Part shown: one piece after another, positions 1-8,772 of the stretch | Layout of the letters: each line of letters starts with the position of its first letter | How positions within the stretch are numbered: position 1 is the stretch's first letter | Assembly (NCBI RefSeq): GCF_947077765.1 | Contig: NZ_CAMTTF010000003.1 | Location: 186,001 to 250,000 of the forward strand | Reading direction: 5' to 3' | Source of the DNA: Salinibacter grassmerensis | GTDB lineage: Bacteria; Bacteroidota; Rhodothermia; Rhodothermales; Salinibacteraceae | DNA: 64,000 nucleotides | Program-made: the position numbers and the translations under genes | The notes under the pieces: model-generated | What the model saw: the letters and a program-made list of their open reading frames with translations, nothing else | Databases searched by the model: none | Told to the model about the DNA's origin: nothing

Positions 1-141
1 GCCTTCCAGGAGCAACCCCACCTTGACTTCTTCCGGTGTGGTTACACCATGATGGAGTTGGGCCGCCCGTCAAAGGAACGATGTGCCCGCTAAGAGGTGC
101 ATAACAGCGCGAAGTTCTCCCCGACCTTCTCGACGCTTTCT

Positions 142-885
142 ATGCCTGATCCCGACGACTTCCTGCAGTTTAGCAAGAGCATGACGTCGCTGCCCAGTAG
201 CATCTTCCAGGGCGGCCTCGGCGACCAGCCGCAATCTGGGCTCGTCCCCAAGGTTGTGGAACAGACCACTCGCGGCGAGCGGGCCTACGACATCTTCAGC
301 CGCCTACTGAAGGAGCGGATCGTGTTCATCGGCACGCCGATCAACGATCAAATTGCCAACCTGACAGTGGCCCAGCTTCTCTACCTGGAGAGCGAAGGGT
401 CCAGCCAGCCGATCAACATCTACATCAACTCTCCGGGCGGCGTTATCTACAGCGGCCTGGGCGTGTACGACACCATGCAGTACGTGGAGGCGCCCATCTC
501 CACGACGTGTGTCGGCCTGGCCGCGTCGATGGGATCGGTGCTGCTTGCCGGCGGCGAAGACGGTCAGCGGGCCTGTCTTCCCAACTCCCGTGTGATGATG
601 CACCAGCCGATGGGGGGAACCGAAGGGCAGGCCTCCGACATCGAGATTCAGGCGAAGGAGATGGCCTGGCTCAAGAATCGCCTGTACCAGATCTTGTCCT
701 TCCACACCGACAAGGACATCGATCAGATCGAGGAAGACGCGGATCGGAATCACTGGTTAAGTGCCGAGGAGGCACGGGACTATGGGCTCGTCGATAAGGT
801 TATGAATGAGGACAACCTCGACGCCCTGAAGTCCATCCACACCAACGGAGAAGCCAGCGGCGCCGACGAGTCAGACGAGGAGTAG
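142..885 (+). CDS. clpP: ATP-dependent Clp protease proteolytic subunit
   Basis: Serine peptidase (MEROPS S14) that forms the barrel chamber in which unfolded proteins delivered by ClpX or ClpA/C are degraded in the cytoplasm. The fold signatures are visible: NSPGG near residue 97, the nucleophile Ser129 in GLAASMGS, His154 in MMHQPMGG, and the acidic DADRNHW segment that carries the catalytic Asp. At 247 aa it is longer than the usual ~200 aa because of about 40 extra N-terminal residues before the conserved VVEQT block. The frame is open further up to a GTG at 97, and another ATG lies at 181, so the start is uncertain; I chose ATG 142. A strong terminator follows at 910, so this is the end of its transcription unit. 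No clpX is visible in the window. Confidence 0.95.
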   Translation: MPDPDDFLQFSKSMTSLPSSIFQGGLGDQPQSGLVPKVVEQTTRGERAYDIFSRLLKERIVFIGTPINDQIANLTVAQLLYLESEGSSQPINIYINSPGGVIYSGLGVYDTMQYVEAPISTTCVGLAASMGSVLLAGGEDGQRACLPNSRVMMHQPMGGTEGQASDIEIQAKEMAWLKNRLYQILSFHTDKDIDQIEEDADRNHWLSAEEARDYGLVDKVMNEDNLDALKSIHTNGEASGADESDEE

Positions 886-909
886 CCCCCTCATACCGTT
901 CGGCCCAAT

Positions 910-945
910 GCCCATCTCCGGCTGTCGCCGGGGATGGGCTTTTTT
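910..945 (+). terminator. Rho-independent terminator after clpP
   Basis: Two 13-base arms (910-922 and 927-939) pair with one mismatch around a TGTC loop and are followed directly by six T residues (940-945). It lies 24 bases after the clpP stop. The next gene is on the other strand, so it most likely ends clpP transcription. Confidence 0.9.
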
Positions 946-979
946 GTTTAGCCCCCTGGCTCGTCCCGGATGTCCCTCG

Positions 980-1525
980 CTACGGCTTTTCGGTCTCCGT
1001 AAAGACCGATACGTTTTCGTCGTTGATGTACCGCTGGTTCGCCTCCAGAAAATTCAGCTGGGAGTGGCGGTGCGACCGCGTAGCAGAGTAAACAGCCCCC
1101 ACCACTCCCCCGACCACCAGCCCCGCACTGTAGGCGCTCGTCCAGAGCCCCCAGAGGTACTGCACGAGGTACACACCCAGTGCCCCCATCACGAGCCCTA
1201 TGACCGTGTATTTCAGCACTGGAAGAAAACTCGTCAGGACGTCCCGTCGCCACAGGAGCCAGGCTCGAGGGGCGCGCCTGCCTAAGCACCGGAAGGCCCC
1301 CTGGCCCGTGACGAGCCAGGCGACGATTCCGACCCCACAGCCGATGGCAAAAATGCCGGCGCCCTCGAGCTCATTCAACAGCACGGCTCGATCGAAAGGG
1401 AGCCACTCCAATACTCCCGTAAGAACGATCGCCACCTCGCTGCTCGAGGCCCCGAGCCACATCGTGAAGGCGACCCCCGCGCCCACCCCAATTACCCCGT
1501 ATGCGATGCGAGTACTGTATTTCAT
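980..1525 (-). CDS. Hypothetical multi-pass membrane protein
   Basis: I do not recognise a family. The 181-aa product has four or five strongly hydrophobic stretches: roughly residues 7-24, 28-45, 57-73, 105-125 and 132-150. An Arg-rich linker (residues 80-92) separates the second and third groups, and the tail is polar. It is therefore most likely an inner-membrane protein of unknown role. Its ATG overlaps the stop of the upstream 60-codon frame (ATGA overlap at 1522-1525), which suggests translational coupling. It converges on clpP and its terminator. Confidence 0.7.
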   Translation of the reverse strand: MKYSTRIAYGVIGVGAGVAFTMWLGASSSEVAIVLTGVLEWLPFDRAVLLNELEGAGIFAIGCGVGIVAWLVTGQGAFRCLGRRAPRAWLLWRRDVLTSFLPVLKYTVIGLVMGALGVYLVQYLWGLWTSAYSAGLVVGGVVGAVYSATRSHRHSQLNFLEANQRYINDENVSVFTETEKP

Positions 1526-1704
1526 TCGAGGACGGGGCGGCGGCGTTGAGGCTGCATTTTGAGCGTGTAAGGGACAATGTTATTTCTTTCTGAGCGCAAA
1601 AACCAGACCAGGTTTGGATCGATGAGCGCGGCCTCGTCCCAGTGGCCCCCACGCGTGAGAAGTACAATGTCTCCCCAACGGAGTTTGTCCTCCAGACCCT
1701 CCAC
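1522..1704 (-). CDS. Small hypothetical protein, possibly a gene remnant
   Basis: A 60-aa frame starting at a GTG and ending in a four-base overlap with the membrane-protein gene downstream. Its composition (GGHWDEAALIDPNLVWFL) looks protein-like. No family is recognised. The same frame stays open upstream to 1737, where a TGA interrupts it, with plausible residues before the GTG. It may therefore be the tail of a larger gene that has been truncated rather than an intact small gene. The coupling overlap is the main argument that it is translated. Confidence 0.4.
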   Translation of the reverse strand: MEGLEDKLRWGDIVLLTRGGHWDEAALIDPNLVWFLRSERNNIVPYTLKMQPQRRRPVLE

Positions 1705-1932
1705 AGCAGCTAATCGGGACCCGTCCTTGAAACTCGCTCAGCACCAATCAGGAGGTAGGCACACACAGACCGACCACCTGAAGTGTCAGGGCCCCTCAAC
1801 TCATACCGCTCTTATTCGCCGCCGCAGCTCTCGCCTCCCCGGCCCCTTCGTCATCATCACGGACGCCTCATCCTCGGGGGCGTTTCCCAGAGGGGCGCGT
1901 CCAGAATGGGAGAGGGTTCGGCCCCGGAATCA

Positions 1933-2277
1933 TCACGGCGAGGCAGCAGTCTCGTCGCCAGCCACATCGCCCTGGACCTGTAACTGATAGGAGGCCCCTG
2001 CCCGGTCGAGGGTCGGCGCAGCGCAGAGAAGGGTGTAGGGGGCATCCCTCTCCAGCACCTGTACCCGAAGCACAACGGGCGTGCCGTCCGTCTCCAGGTC
2101 GCTGAACCGATTGGACAGGAACTGATCGTTGAAACGGGCTTGCGCCTGGACGCTACCTCCCTCGGCGACGAGATGACCCGTGGTGAACCCGTGGAGGGGA
2201 CGAAAGGCCCCATCTCGGTCCTGTCGTCGCCACTGGACATTTGTGAGAAGGTATTCGCCGTCGGGGAGCGTGCTCAT
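1933..2277 (-). CDS. Hypothetical protein
   Basis: 114-aa product with no recognised family. I start it at the ATG at 2277 (MSTLPDGEYLL); the frame is open further upstream, but those residues are Ser/Gln-rich and look non-coding. The protein has no signal peptide or membrane segment and appears to be a compact beta-rich domain, with alternating hydrophobic runs such as VVLRVQVLE and SYQLQVQGDV. About 230 bases separate it from the small frame downstream, and nothing recognisable lies in that gap. Confidence 0.55.
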   Translation of the reverse strand: MSTLPDGEYLLTNVQWRRQDRDGAFRPLHGFTTGHLVAEGGSVQAQARFNDQFLSNRFSDLETDGTPVVLRVQVLERDAPYTLLCAAPTLDRAGASYQLQVQGDVAGDETAASP

Positions 2278-2539
2278 GGTCGGAGAAGATTGCTGGAAGG
2301 ACGAGGAAAAACTGTTGCTCTGGGTCCGCGTGCTTCTCACAGGTGTTGAGGAGCACTACTGCTCGGACTACTGTCCGTAAATTCGGACGGTCCTACGTCG
2401 GGTGCTTTTGAAAGTTGCGAGGCCCACCACGGATCCAAGCGCCGAGCAGACCATTGCCGGACCGGTCGCGCGGTTTCCACTCTCTCTTCTTTTCCGACGG
2501 TCCACCTCCTCGTTTCTTCAAGGCCAGCGTTCTTCTCCC

Positions 2540-3370
2540 ATGTCTGATCTCCTTCCGTGGTTTGAACAACTGTCGCCCGTTCTTCAGTCGCTGCTGGCCG
2601 GGGGATTTACCTGGGGGGTCACCGCGGTCGGGGCGTCTCTGGTCTTTTTCACCCGACGCGTGAACCAGCGCCTCCTCGACGCGATGATGGGATTCGCGGC
2701 CGGCGTCATGATTGCCGCCAGCTTCTGGTCTCTGCTCGCCCCGTCCATCGACATGGCCGCGGCGCAGGGCATCACGGAGTGGGTGCCCCCGACAATTGGA
2801 TTCCTGTTGGGCGGCGTGTTTCTTCGCCTGTCCGACGCGCTCCTCCCCCACCTTCACCCTGGGGCGCGGCGGGCCGACGCCGAGGGCCCCTCCACGTCGT
2901 GGCGCCGGGCCACCCTCCTGGTCCTCGCCATCACGCTGCACAACATTCCCGAGGGGCTCGCCGTGGGCGTGACGTTCGGGGCCGCCGCCATCGAACTGGA
3001 GGTCGCAACCGGAGCAACGCTCGCAGGGGCCCTCGCACTGGCCCTGGGGATCGGGCTGCAGAATTTTCCCGAGGGGATCGCCGTCGCCATGCCCCTGCGG
3101 GGAGAGGGCCTCTCACGGGGTCGGAGCTTCTGGTACGGACAGCTGTCCGGCATCGTCGAACCGCTCTCCGCCGTGGCGGGGGCCCTCGCGGTCGTGAGCA
3201 TCCGACCTCTTCTCCCCTATGCCCTGTCCTTCGCCGCCGGCGCCATGATCTACGTTGTGGTCGAGGAGCTCATTCCCGAGTCGCAGCGCCACGACAACAC
3301 CGACCTCGCCACCCTCGGGGTCATGGGCGGCTTTGCGGTCATGATGGTACTGGACGTCGCCCTCGGCTAG
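2540..3370 (+). CDS. ZIP family divalent metal transporter
   Basis: Inner-membrane transporter of the ZIP (ZupT-like) family, which moves Zn2+ and related divalent metals into the cytoplasm. The 276-aa product has about eight hydrophobic segments. Both conserved metal-binding helices are present: [10 protein letters not shown] in TM4 (around residues 134-143) and [11 protein letters not shown] in TM5. A His/Arg-containing loop (HLHPGARR) precedes TM4, as expected for the variable cytoplasmic loop. The ATG at 2540 gives a normal ZIP N-terminus; the open frame further up is unlike protein. It is followed after 64 bases by a DapA-family gene on the same strand. Substrate range cannot be read from sequence. 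Confidence 0.9.
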   Translation: MSDLLPWFEQLSPVLQSLLAGGFTWGVTAVGASLVFFTRRVNQRLLDAMMGFAAGVMIAASFWSLLAPSIDMAAAQGITEWVPPTIGFLLGGVFLRLSDALLPHLHPGARRADAEGPSTSWRRATLLVLAITLHNIPEGLAVGVTFGAAAIELEVATGATLAGALALALGIGLQNFPEGIAVAMPLRGEGLSRGRSFWYGQLSGIVEPLSAVAGALAVVSIRPLLPYALSFAAGAMIYVVVEELIPESQRHDNTDLATLGVMGGFAVMMVLDVALG

Positions 3371-3434
3371 CAAAATTCTCGGCCCCGTCCGTGGGCCTCG
3401 TACTTCGTTGCTTCTCAAAACGCTCGATGTGTCC

Positions 3435-4370
3435 ATGTCCCCACGCCTGCCCTCCGGCGTTCTCGCCGCCGGCCTCACCCCGTTCCACGCGGACCAGTCC
3501 CTCGCTCACGACTCGTTTGCCGCCCACACGCAATGGCTTCTCGATCACGGCTGCGACGCGGTGCTGCTGTTCGGCACCACGGGCGAGGGGCTCTCGCTGT
3601 CGGTCTCCGAGCGTTTGGCGGGCCTCGACGCCGTATTGGCGTCGGGAATCCCGGCTCGCCGATTGCTGGTCGGGACGGGGGCCTCGGCACTCCCCGACGC
3701 CGTCGAGCTGACCCGCAAAGCGACTCAGGAGGGGGCCGGGGGCGTCCTCGTGCTTCCGCCCGTCCACTTTCGCCAGGTCTCGCCCGAGGGGCTTTTCCGC
3801 TTCTACGATCGCCTCATTCAGGCCGTCGGCGACCCCGGTCTGCAGCTCTATTTTTACCATTTTCCCGAGCTATCGGGGGTCCCGATCCCGTTCTCCGTCA
3901 TTGAAGAGCTGCGGGGCGCCTACCCCGACCAGATCGCCGGCGTCAAAGATTCGAGCGGCGAGTGGGACCACACGGAGGCCCTCTGCCGCCACTTTTCGGA
4001 CCTACAGGTCTTTTCCGGAACCGAGCGCCTGCTGCTGCGCGTCCTGGAGGCCGGGGGCGCCGGATGCATCTCCGCCACGGCCAACGTGACGGCCGCCCTG
4101 GCCGCCAAGGTGCTTCGTCGGTGGCGGGAGAACGAGGCCCCTGGGTCCGTGCAGGACACACTGAGCACGTTCCGAACCGCGTTTGCCTCGCTGCCCACCA
4201 TTCCGGCCCTCAAGTTTCTGCTGTCTCGGCGCCTCGACGCACCCGACTGGGCCACGGTGCGACCGCCACTCGCCCCGCTCGCCGACACGGAGCGGAAGGC
4301 CGTGGAGGATATTGCCGACCGGCTCGAAGAAGAGGTGCACCTGCCGGGCTCGGGTGCACAGCCTACATGA
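3435..4370 (+). CDS. DapA-family (dihydrodipicolinate synthase/NAL) aldolase
   Basis: Class I aldolase with a TIM-barrel fold. The family condenses or cleaves pyruvate with an aldehyde through a Schiff base. Visible marks are GTTGEG (residues 47-52), Tyr141 in YFYHF, and the Schiff-base Lys171 in GVKDSSGEW. Length (311 aa) is typical. It is probably not the main DapA: the YFYHFPE segment (DapA usually has YNVP) and the lone position resemble the broader N-acetylneuraminate lyase, KDG or hydroxy-oxo-acid aldolase branches. No lysine-pathway gene adjoins it; dapF is 16 kb away. Start ATG 3435 is chosen over an upstream TTG at 3408. Confidence 0.85.
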   Translation: MSPRLPSGVLAAGLTPFHADQSLAHDSFAAHTQWLLDHGCDAVLLFGTTGEGLSLSVSERLAGLDAVLASGIPARRLLVGTGASALPDAVELTRKATQEGAGGVLVLPPVHFRQVSPEGLFRFYDRLIQAVGDPGLQLYFYHFPELSGVPIPFSVIEELRGAYPDQIAGVKDSSGEWDHTEALCRHFSDLQVFSGTERLLLRVLEAGGAGCISATANVTAALAAKVLRRWRENEAPGSVQDTLSTFRTAFASLPTIPALKFLLSRRLDAPDWATVRPPLAPLADTERKAVEDIADRLEEEVHLPGSGAQPT

Positions 4371-4371
4371 C

Positions 4372-4662
4372 CTACGGCGTACGATTCCCGTCGTTGGGCG
4401 ACACGACCTGTCCGTCCGGCGTGATTCGCTCGTCAGCGGCCGGCTTTTGAGTAGGGAATCGACTGACCGATGCGTCGGGGTTTCGGTCCCTTGGGACGTA
4501 GTGCACGTGGTCGCCGTGCGGGATTTTCTCGAAGCGCTGTCCCCGGTACGGGTTCACGACCTCCCGCATTATCACCACGAAAAATACGAGGAAGAGCCCC
4601 GCTGCCACCCATCTGCGCCAGGAACGCGAGGACGGTGCGGACTCGGACGAGTCGTCGGCCAT
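4372..4662 (-). CDS. Small single-pass membrane protein, unknown
   Basis: 96-aa product: an acidic/Ser-rich N-terminus, then Arg/Trp, then one hydrophobic helix at about residues 17-33 (WVAAGLFLVFFVVIM), and a soluble C-terminal part with the GDHVHYVPRDRNPD segment. No family is recognised. It follows dcd on the same strand after 46 bases and converges with the aldolase gene, whose stop lies 1 base away. The HVHYVP tail could bind metal, but that is a guess. Confidence 0.6.
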   Translation of the reverse strand: MADDSSESAPSSRSWRRWVAAGLFLVFFVVIMREVVNPYRGQRFEKIPHGDHVHYVPRDRNPDASVSRFPTQKPAADERITPDGQVVSPNDGNRTP

Positions 4663-4708
4663 GGGGGTTGGACAATCGTTCGTAGATACCGCGGCGGTTC
4701 TTTAAGTG

Positions 4709-5266
4709 CTACTCAAGCCGGGGAAGCGTAATGCCTTGTTGGTTTTGATATTTTCCCTGCTTCTCCTCATACGACACCTCCGGCGTCTCGCCACGCAAGA
4801 AGACCACCTGCGCGATGCCTTCCTCCGCGTATACCTTGGCCGGAAGGGGCGTGCCGTTCCCAATTTCGATGGTCACGTGTCCTTCCCAGCCGGGCTCCAG
4901 CGGGGTCACGTTGACGATGATGCCGGAGCGCGCGTATGTGGACTTTCCGAGCACGAGCCCCAGCGTGTCCGACGGCATTCGAAAATACTCGATCGAGCGG
5001 CCAAGGACGTAGGAGTTGGGCGGGATCAGGATGTGGTCGTCCGCCTCGTGCTCGACCAGGGCCCGCTCGTCGATCCGCTTCGGGTCCACCACGCTGTTGT
5101 GGACGTTTGGGGTGAAGACGCGGAATTCACCTGCCACCCGCATGTCGTAGCCGAAGGAGCTAAGCCCGTAGCTCACCACGTCCTCCCGCACTTGCTCGTC
5201 GACGAACGGGTCAATCATGTCGTGCTCGGTTGCCAGGGTGCGGATGTGGTGGTCGGGGAGGATCAT
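4709..5266 (-). CDS. dcd: dCTP deaminase
   Basis: Converts dCTP to dUTP, feeding dTMP synthesis and keeping dCTP/dUTP balanced; trimeric cytosolic enzyme of the dUTPase superfamily. The 185-aa product carries the family core: [22 protein letters not shown] and the following TIEIGN with its catalytic-region acidic residue, and the C-terminal [11 protein letters not shown] tail. Length is normal. It lies between the WbqC-like gene (94 bases upstream) and the small membrane protein (46 bases downstream), all on the minus strand. Confidence 0.96.
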   Translation of the reverse strand: MILPDHHIRTLATEHDMIDPFVDEQVREDVVSYGLSSFGYDMRVAGEFRVFTPNVHNSVVDPKRIDERALVEHEADDHILIPPNSYVLGRSIEYFRMPSDTLGLVLGKSTYARSGIIVNVTPLEPGWEGHVTIEIGNGTPLPAKVYAEEGIAQVVFLRGETPEVSYEEKQGKYQNQQGITLPRLE

Positions 5267-5360
5267 GGACGTAGCGGGTCGTGAGAAGAGCGTCGGGGGA
5301 GAATTAAAGGTACCCGTGAGGAGTAACGAAGGTCAACCGGCCCTCAACCTTGGCCTGCGG

Positions 5361-6047
5361 TTACGTCGACGGCCGGCCCTCTGGGTGGGACGTGCGGCCC
5401 TTGGCGAGAATGCGCCGGGCTTCCGGGCCGTAGTTGAACACGAGGTCCGCCGCGGACATCCCGGGCTCGAAGTCTTCAAAGTTTTGTCGGTAGGTGGGAT
5501 GGTCGTATTCAATCACGTGTGACGTGGTGTCTTCGGGCAAAGACTCGGGGGCGTGCCTGGACGGCGTGAGCACCGTTTCTGCGTCCAGTGACCGGGCCAC
5601 GCCGGAAACCCTATCGGGCGTTCCATCCAGGGCTGATGCCCGCGTGATGGGGGTCTGCAGACCGAACAGCTCCGCCAGCAGCTCGACGGACCGGCTGGCA
5701 CAAGGGCTGAGGCGCTCCCAGGTCCGCTCAAAGAAGGGACGAAACGAGGCCTCGAAGTAATCGAAGTACATTGTCGTGCGGTAGTTGTAGAGGAACGACC
5801 GCCAGTGTTTTTCCCGCCACCGGCCGCCGGTCTTAAGCTCGACCTCTCGCACGGGTGCCCCGTCCCGGTTCCCAAACACGGGAACTGTGATCCAGTGCCA
5901 CCCCTGGGGGCTTCGAAGTTTGCTACGGTTCTGGAACGATTGCCGACGGTATGGGAACGTGTTGCCCAGAACAAAGTGATCCACCCGCTGAATTATCGCC
6001 ATGTATTCCAGTCGGGGAAAATACTCCGGTGGTTGCACGGCGATCAT
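5361..6047 (-). CDS. WbqC-like family protein
   Basis: 228-aa member of the WbqC-like family, often found near surface-polysaccharide genes and of unproven enzymatic role. The family start is clear: MIAVQPPEYFPRLEYMAI followed by the aspartate/His region (IQRVDHFVLGNTFPYRRQSFQNR). Further conserved features are WHWITVPV and KTGGRWREKHWRSF, and the NYGPEARRIL tail. I use ATG 6047. The frame extends about 78 codons further, but those residues are Arg/Pro-rich without family similarity. No glycan-synthesis genes are beside it. The 193-base gap to the divergent cruF gene must hold both promoters. Confidence 0.85.
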   Translation of the reverse strand: MIAVQPPEYFPRLEYMAIIQRVDHFVLGNTFPYRRQSFQNRSKLRSPQGWHWITVPVFGNRDGAPVREVELKTGGRWREKHWRSFLYNYRTTMYFDYFEASFRPFFERTWERLSPCASRSVELLAELFGLQTPITRASALDGTPDRVSGVARSLDAETVLTPSRHAPESLPEDTTSHVIEYDHPTYRQNFEDFEPGMSAADLVFNYGPEARRILAKGRTSHPEGRPST

Positions 6048-6240
6048 GACCCGCGGTGTCGCGTTGAGGCTCTGGCTCGCCAATTCTGACGTGCCATCTG
6101 GGGGGGATGGTCCCCGGTCCCTACAGACTTCGTCGGCCTTTCTGCTCCCCGGCGCGTGATGTCGCGGGGACTGCCACTGTGTCCGATGCCATCTGCGTGC
6201 TCGTCCCTGTCGTCCCACCAATTTGACCAACCGCTTCTTC

Positions 6241-7110
6241 ATGTCGAACTCGGACCCCTCCCCCCCCACCTTGGAGGGCAACTACGACCTCCTCTTCCGA
6301 TTCGCGTTTTGGTTGTTTGTCGGTGCCATCTCGTTCAGCGTGGCGGGCATGTTGCTGCTTCGCCTTGTACCCTCCTCGATGGCATTCTTCGGGCCCGTCT
6401 ACACGAAGCTTGTGAAGACGCCCACCTGGACGTTTATGACCCTGCTGGCGTTGCTGCCGCTACTGATGTACGGCCCCTCCCTGGGCTGGAAGAAGATAAG
6501 CCTGATCGCCGCCTGGGGGTGCATTATCGGCGGCGCAAGTGAACTGATCGGCACCACCGGGTGGTTGAATGTAGGGGGCGTTGCCCTTCCGTTTGGGGAG
6601 TATCAGTACACGCAGTGGCTCGGCCCCAAGATTGCCGGGCACGTGCCGTATTTCATTCCGCCATCCTGGTTTGCGATGTCGATCGTCTCCCTCGACCTTG
6701 CCCGCCGCGTTACCCCCCGGCGGGCCGGATCGCTCTTGCTGGGGACGCTTTTTATGGTGCTCTGGGATGTCTCCCTGGACCCGGCGATGAATCAGGCATT
6801 CCCCTTCTGGGAATACGGGGTCGACGGAATGTTCTTCGGAATGCCCCTCTCCAACTGGGTCGGGTGGGCCGGGGTCACGTTCGTGATTCTCCTCGGCTAC
6901 GAGTACATTGGCAAAGGAGCCTCCATTCAGAATGAATGGGCACCGTGGGTGTACGCCCTGAACTGCATTTTTCCGCTCTCAATCTGCCTACTCCGAGACG
7001 TGTACCTGCCGGCCCTGATCGGCGGTCTCGCGACCCTGGTGCCCTTCCTCCTGCTGTGGCGCTACAATCCGGATTCGCTGGAGCGGGCCGTGTCGCTCTT
7101 CCGGGGGTAG
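6241..7110 (+). CDS. cruF: Carotenoid 1',2'-hydratase, CruF family
   Basis: Integral membrane protein of the CruF / bisanhydrobacterioruberin hydratase family (DUF422), which adds water to the psi end of lycopene-like carotenoids to give the 1'-hydroxyl that is later glycosylated. The 289-aa product has seven to eight hydrophobic helices and the family segments GASELIGTTGWLN, PFGEYQYTQWLGP and WDVSLDPAMNQ. The start is the ATG at 6241; a TTG at 6223 is in frame. It heads a co-directional run with crtB 36 bases downstream, which supports a carotenoid role. In Salinibacter this step would lie on the route to salinixanthin; that placement is inference. Confidence 0.88.
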   Translation: MSNSDPSPPTLEGNYDLLFRFAFWLFVGAISFSVAGMLLLRLVPSSMAFFGPVYTKLVKTPTWTFMTLLALLPLLMYGPSLGWKKISLIAAWGCIIGGASELIGTTGWLNVGGVALPFGEYQYTQWLGPKIAGHVPYFIPPSWFAMSIVSLDLARRVTPRRAGSLLLGTLFMVLWDVSLDPAMNQAFPFWEYGVDGMFFGMPLSNWVGWAGVTFVILLGYEYIGKGASIQNEWAPWVYALNCIFPLSICLLRDVYLPALIGGLATLVPFLLLWRYNPDSLERAVSLFRG

Positions 7111-7146
7111 TCGCACCCGCTGTCGTCTCGTCACCCAGGACGCCTC

Positions 7147-8061
7147 ATGTCAACCCTCTCCCTCGACACCCGTACCGACGAAGATGAGTGGATCTGGGAG
7201 TCATTCCGGTACCACTCCCGCACCTTCTCCCTGGCGGCGTACCTCCTGCCGCGCTCCGTGCAGATGTCCGTCGCCACCCTCTACCTCTACTGCCGCCGGG
7301 TCGACTCGATCGCCGACCAGCGCGTGCTGGAGGTGGGGCGCGAGCGGGCCCTGCAGGAAGTGAAGCAGGTGCGGGACCGGCTGGACGAGACCCTGGCGGG
7401 CCGTCCGCCCTCCGAGACGGTGCTGTGGCGTCGCCTCGCGGAGGTCCACGAGCAATCGTCTCTCCCTCGAGGTCCGATGTACGAACTCATCGAAGGGGCC
7501 CTCTGGGACCTGGAAGGGCGTCCGGTCGTCTCGAAGTCCGACTTGATCGAGTACTCGAACCTCGTTGGGGGGAGCGTGGGGGCCATGATGCTTCCTTTTC
7601 TCGCCGACCCGGAGCGACACGACGAGTTGGAGCCGACGGCCCGGAAGCTCGGCATTGCGATGCAGATCACCAACATCGTGCGAGACGTCGGGGAGGACAT
7701 CGAGGAGCTGGACCGGGTGTACCTTCCTGAACGCTGGCTCGACGAGCATGACGTGTCGGTGGAGGCCCTCCGCAACGCCCGGGTCCCCGACGGGTACCCC
7801 GAACTGTTGGAGGCAGCCATGGAGGCGGCCGAGCAGCGGTACGTGGACAGCTTCGAGGGGGTGGCGGCGCTTCCGTTCCGCAGCCGATACGGCATCCGGG
7901 CCGCCGCCCGGATGTACCGGGAAATCATGAACGAGGTGCGCGCGAATGACTATGACAATCTTGGTCGGCGAGCGTACGTATCTTTTCGCCGGAAGCTCTT
8001 CCTCCTCCTCTACGACGGCTACGAACGCCGCAAGCATCGCCTGACCCCGGACGCGCTCTGA
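7147..8061 (+). CDS. crtB: Phytoene synthase
   Basis: Condenses two geranylgeranyl diphosphates head to head into phytoene, the committed step of C40 carotenoid synthesis. The 304-aa product is the usual length. Both Mg-diphosphate-binding DxxxD motifs are present: D53-SIA-D57 in the YCRRVDSIADQ segment and D180-VGE-D184 in NIVRDVGEDI. Also seen are SRTF near residue 24 and YLP within RVYLPERW. It sits between cruF and an acyltransferase gene with gaps of 36 and 26 bases. No phytoene desaturase is in the window, so the rest of the pathway is elsewhere. Confidence 0.96.
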   Translation: MSTLSLDTRTDEDEWIWESFRYHSRTFSLAAYLLPRSVQMSVATLYLYCRRVDSIADQRVLEVGRERALQEVKQVRDRLDETLAGRPPSETVLWRRLAEVHEQSSLPRGPMYELIEGALWDLEGRPVVSKSDLIEYSNLVGGSVGAMMLPFLADPERHDELEPTARKLGIAMQITNIVRDVGEDIEELDRVYLPERWLDEHDVSVEALRNARVPDGYPELLEAAMEAAEQRYVDSFEGVAALPFRSRYGIRAAARMYREIMNEVRANDYDNLGRRAYVSFRRKLFLLLYDGYERRKHRLTPDAL

Positions 8062-8087
8062 GTGGCCTCTGAACTGCTCCTTTTCCC

Positions 8088-8765
8088 GTGGCTCTTGTTC
8101 GTCGGCTCGTAGCGACCCTCCTGCGGTGGGACCTTCACCGAGCGTTCCGGCGCGTGCAGTGGGTGGGCCCCGAGCCGTCCGCCCTGCCCGACGGCCCCGT
8201 CATCGCGTACGCCAACCACCACCACTTCTACGACGGGCACCTCGCATGGCTGCTGTTCCGCCGGTACCTAGAGCGCCCCCCGACCCTCTGGATGGCCGAG
8301 TGGGATCGGTTTCCCTTCTTCGCCGCCGTGGGCGCGCAGCCGTTCCCACCCGACGATCCCGCCCGCCGCGCCGCGACGGTCCGCCGCACCGCCCGCCGGT
8401 TTCGGGCCCGCCCCCGCACCGTTCTCGTGTACTATCCGGGGGGCACCCTCCATCGGCCTGAAGACGGAATCCAAGACTTTAGCGCCGACGCGGTAGCCCG
8501 CCTGGCCCGGCTCTACCCGACAGCCACATGGTGGCCCTACGCCGTACACGTGACCTGGCGGAACGAAGCCACCCCGACAGCTCTTCTCACCGGCGGTTCT
8601 CCCCACGAGGCCGACGGGCAGGAGCACGCCCGGCTTCAGCAGCTCTGGCGCCGCCTCCAGACGCCGCAGGACCGGCCCTCGACAACCCTTCTCCGCGGCT
8701 ACCGAAGTGCGGAGGAGTGGTGGGACTTCTCCTTTGCGTCTTCCTTCTTCGAGCGCTACTTGTAG
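8088..8765 (+). CDS. PlsC-like acyltransferase, probable carotenoid-glycoside acylation
   Basis: 225-aa protein with lysophospholipid-acyltransferase (PlsC) signatures: an HX4D catalytic motif in ANHHHFYDG (around residues 43-50) and YPGGTLHRPED, an equivalent of the FPEGTR acceptor-binding motif. Start is GTG 8088; no ATG fits. It lies 26 bases after crtB and shortly before a GT2 gene. Salinixanthin is known to be an acylated glycoside and Chlorobium uses a CruC/CruD pair for this, so I infer that this enzyme acylates the sugar of the carotenoid. A phospholipid role cannot be excluded; the altered block 3 (GG for EG) and genomic place favour a special substrate. Confidence 0.78.
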   Translation: MALVRRLVATLLRWDLHRAFRRVQWVGPEPSALPDGPVIAYANHHHFYDGHLAWLLFRRYLERPPTLWMAEWDRFPFFAAVGAQPFPPDDPARRAATVRRTARRFRARPRTVLVYYPGGTLHRPEDGIQDFSADAVARLARLYPTATWWPYAVHVTWRNEATPTALLTGGSPHEADGQEHARLQQLWRRLQTPQDRPSTTLLRGYRSAEEWWDFSFASSFFERYL

Positions 8766-8772
8766 CGTCTCC

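Noticed and set aside
1-93. Open frame from the window edge to a TAA at 91-93
   Set aside because: Thirty residues match no expected clpP neighbour such as trigger factor and show no coding character, so no gene is called.
304-753. Long minus-strand frame inside clpP
   Set aside because: It is the antisense shadow of a well conserved gene; high GC produces many such frames in this window.
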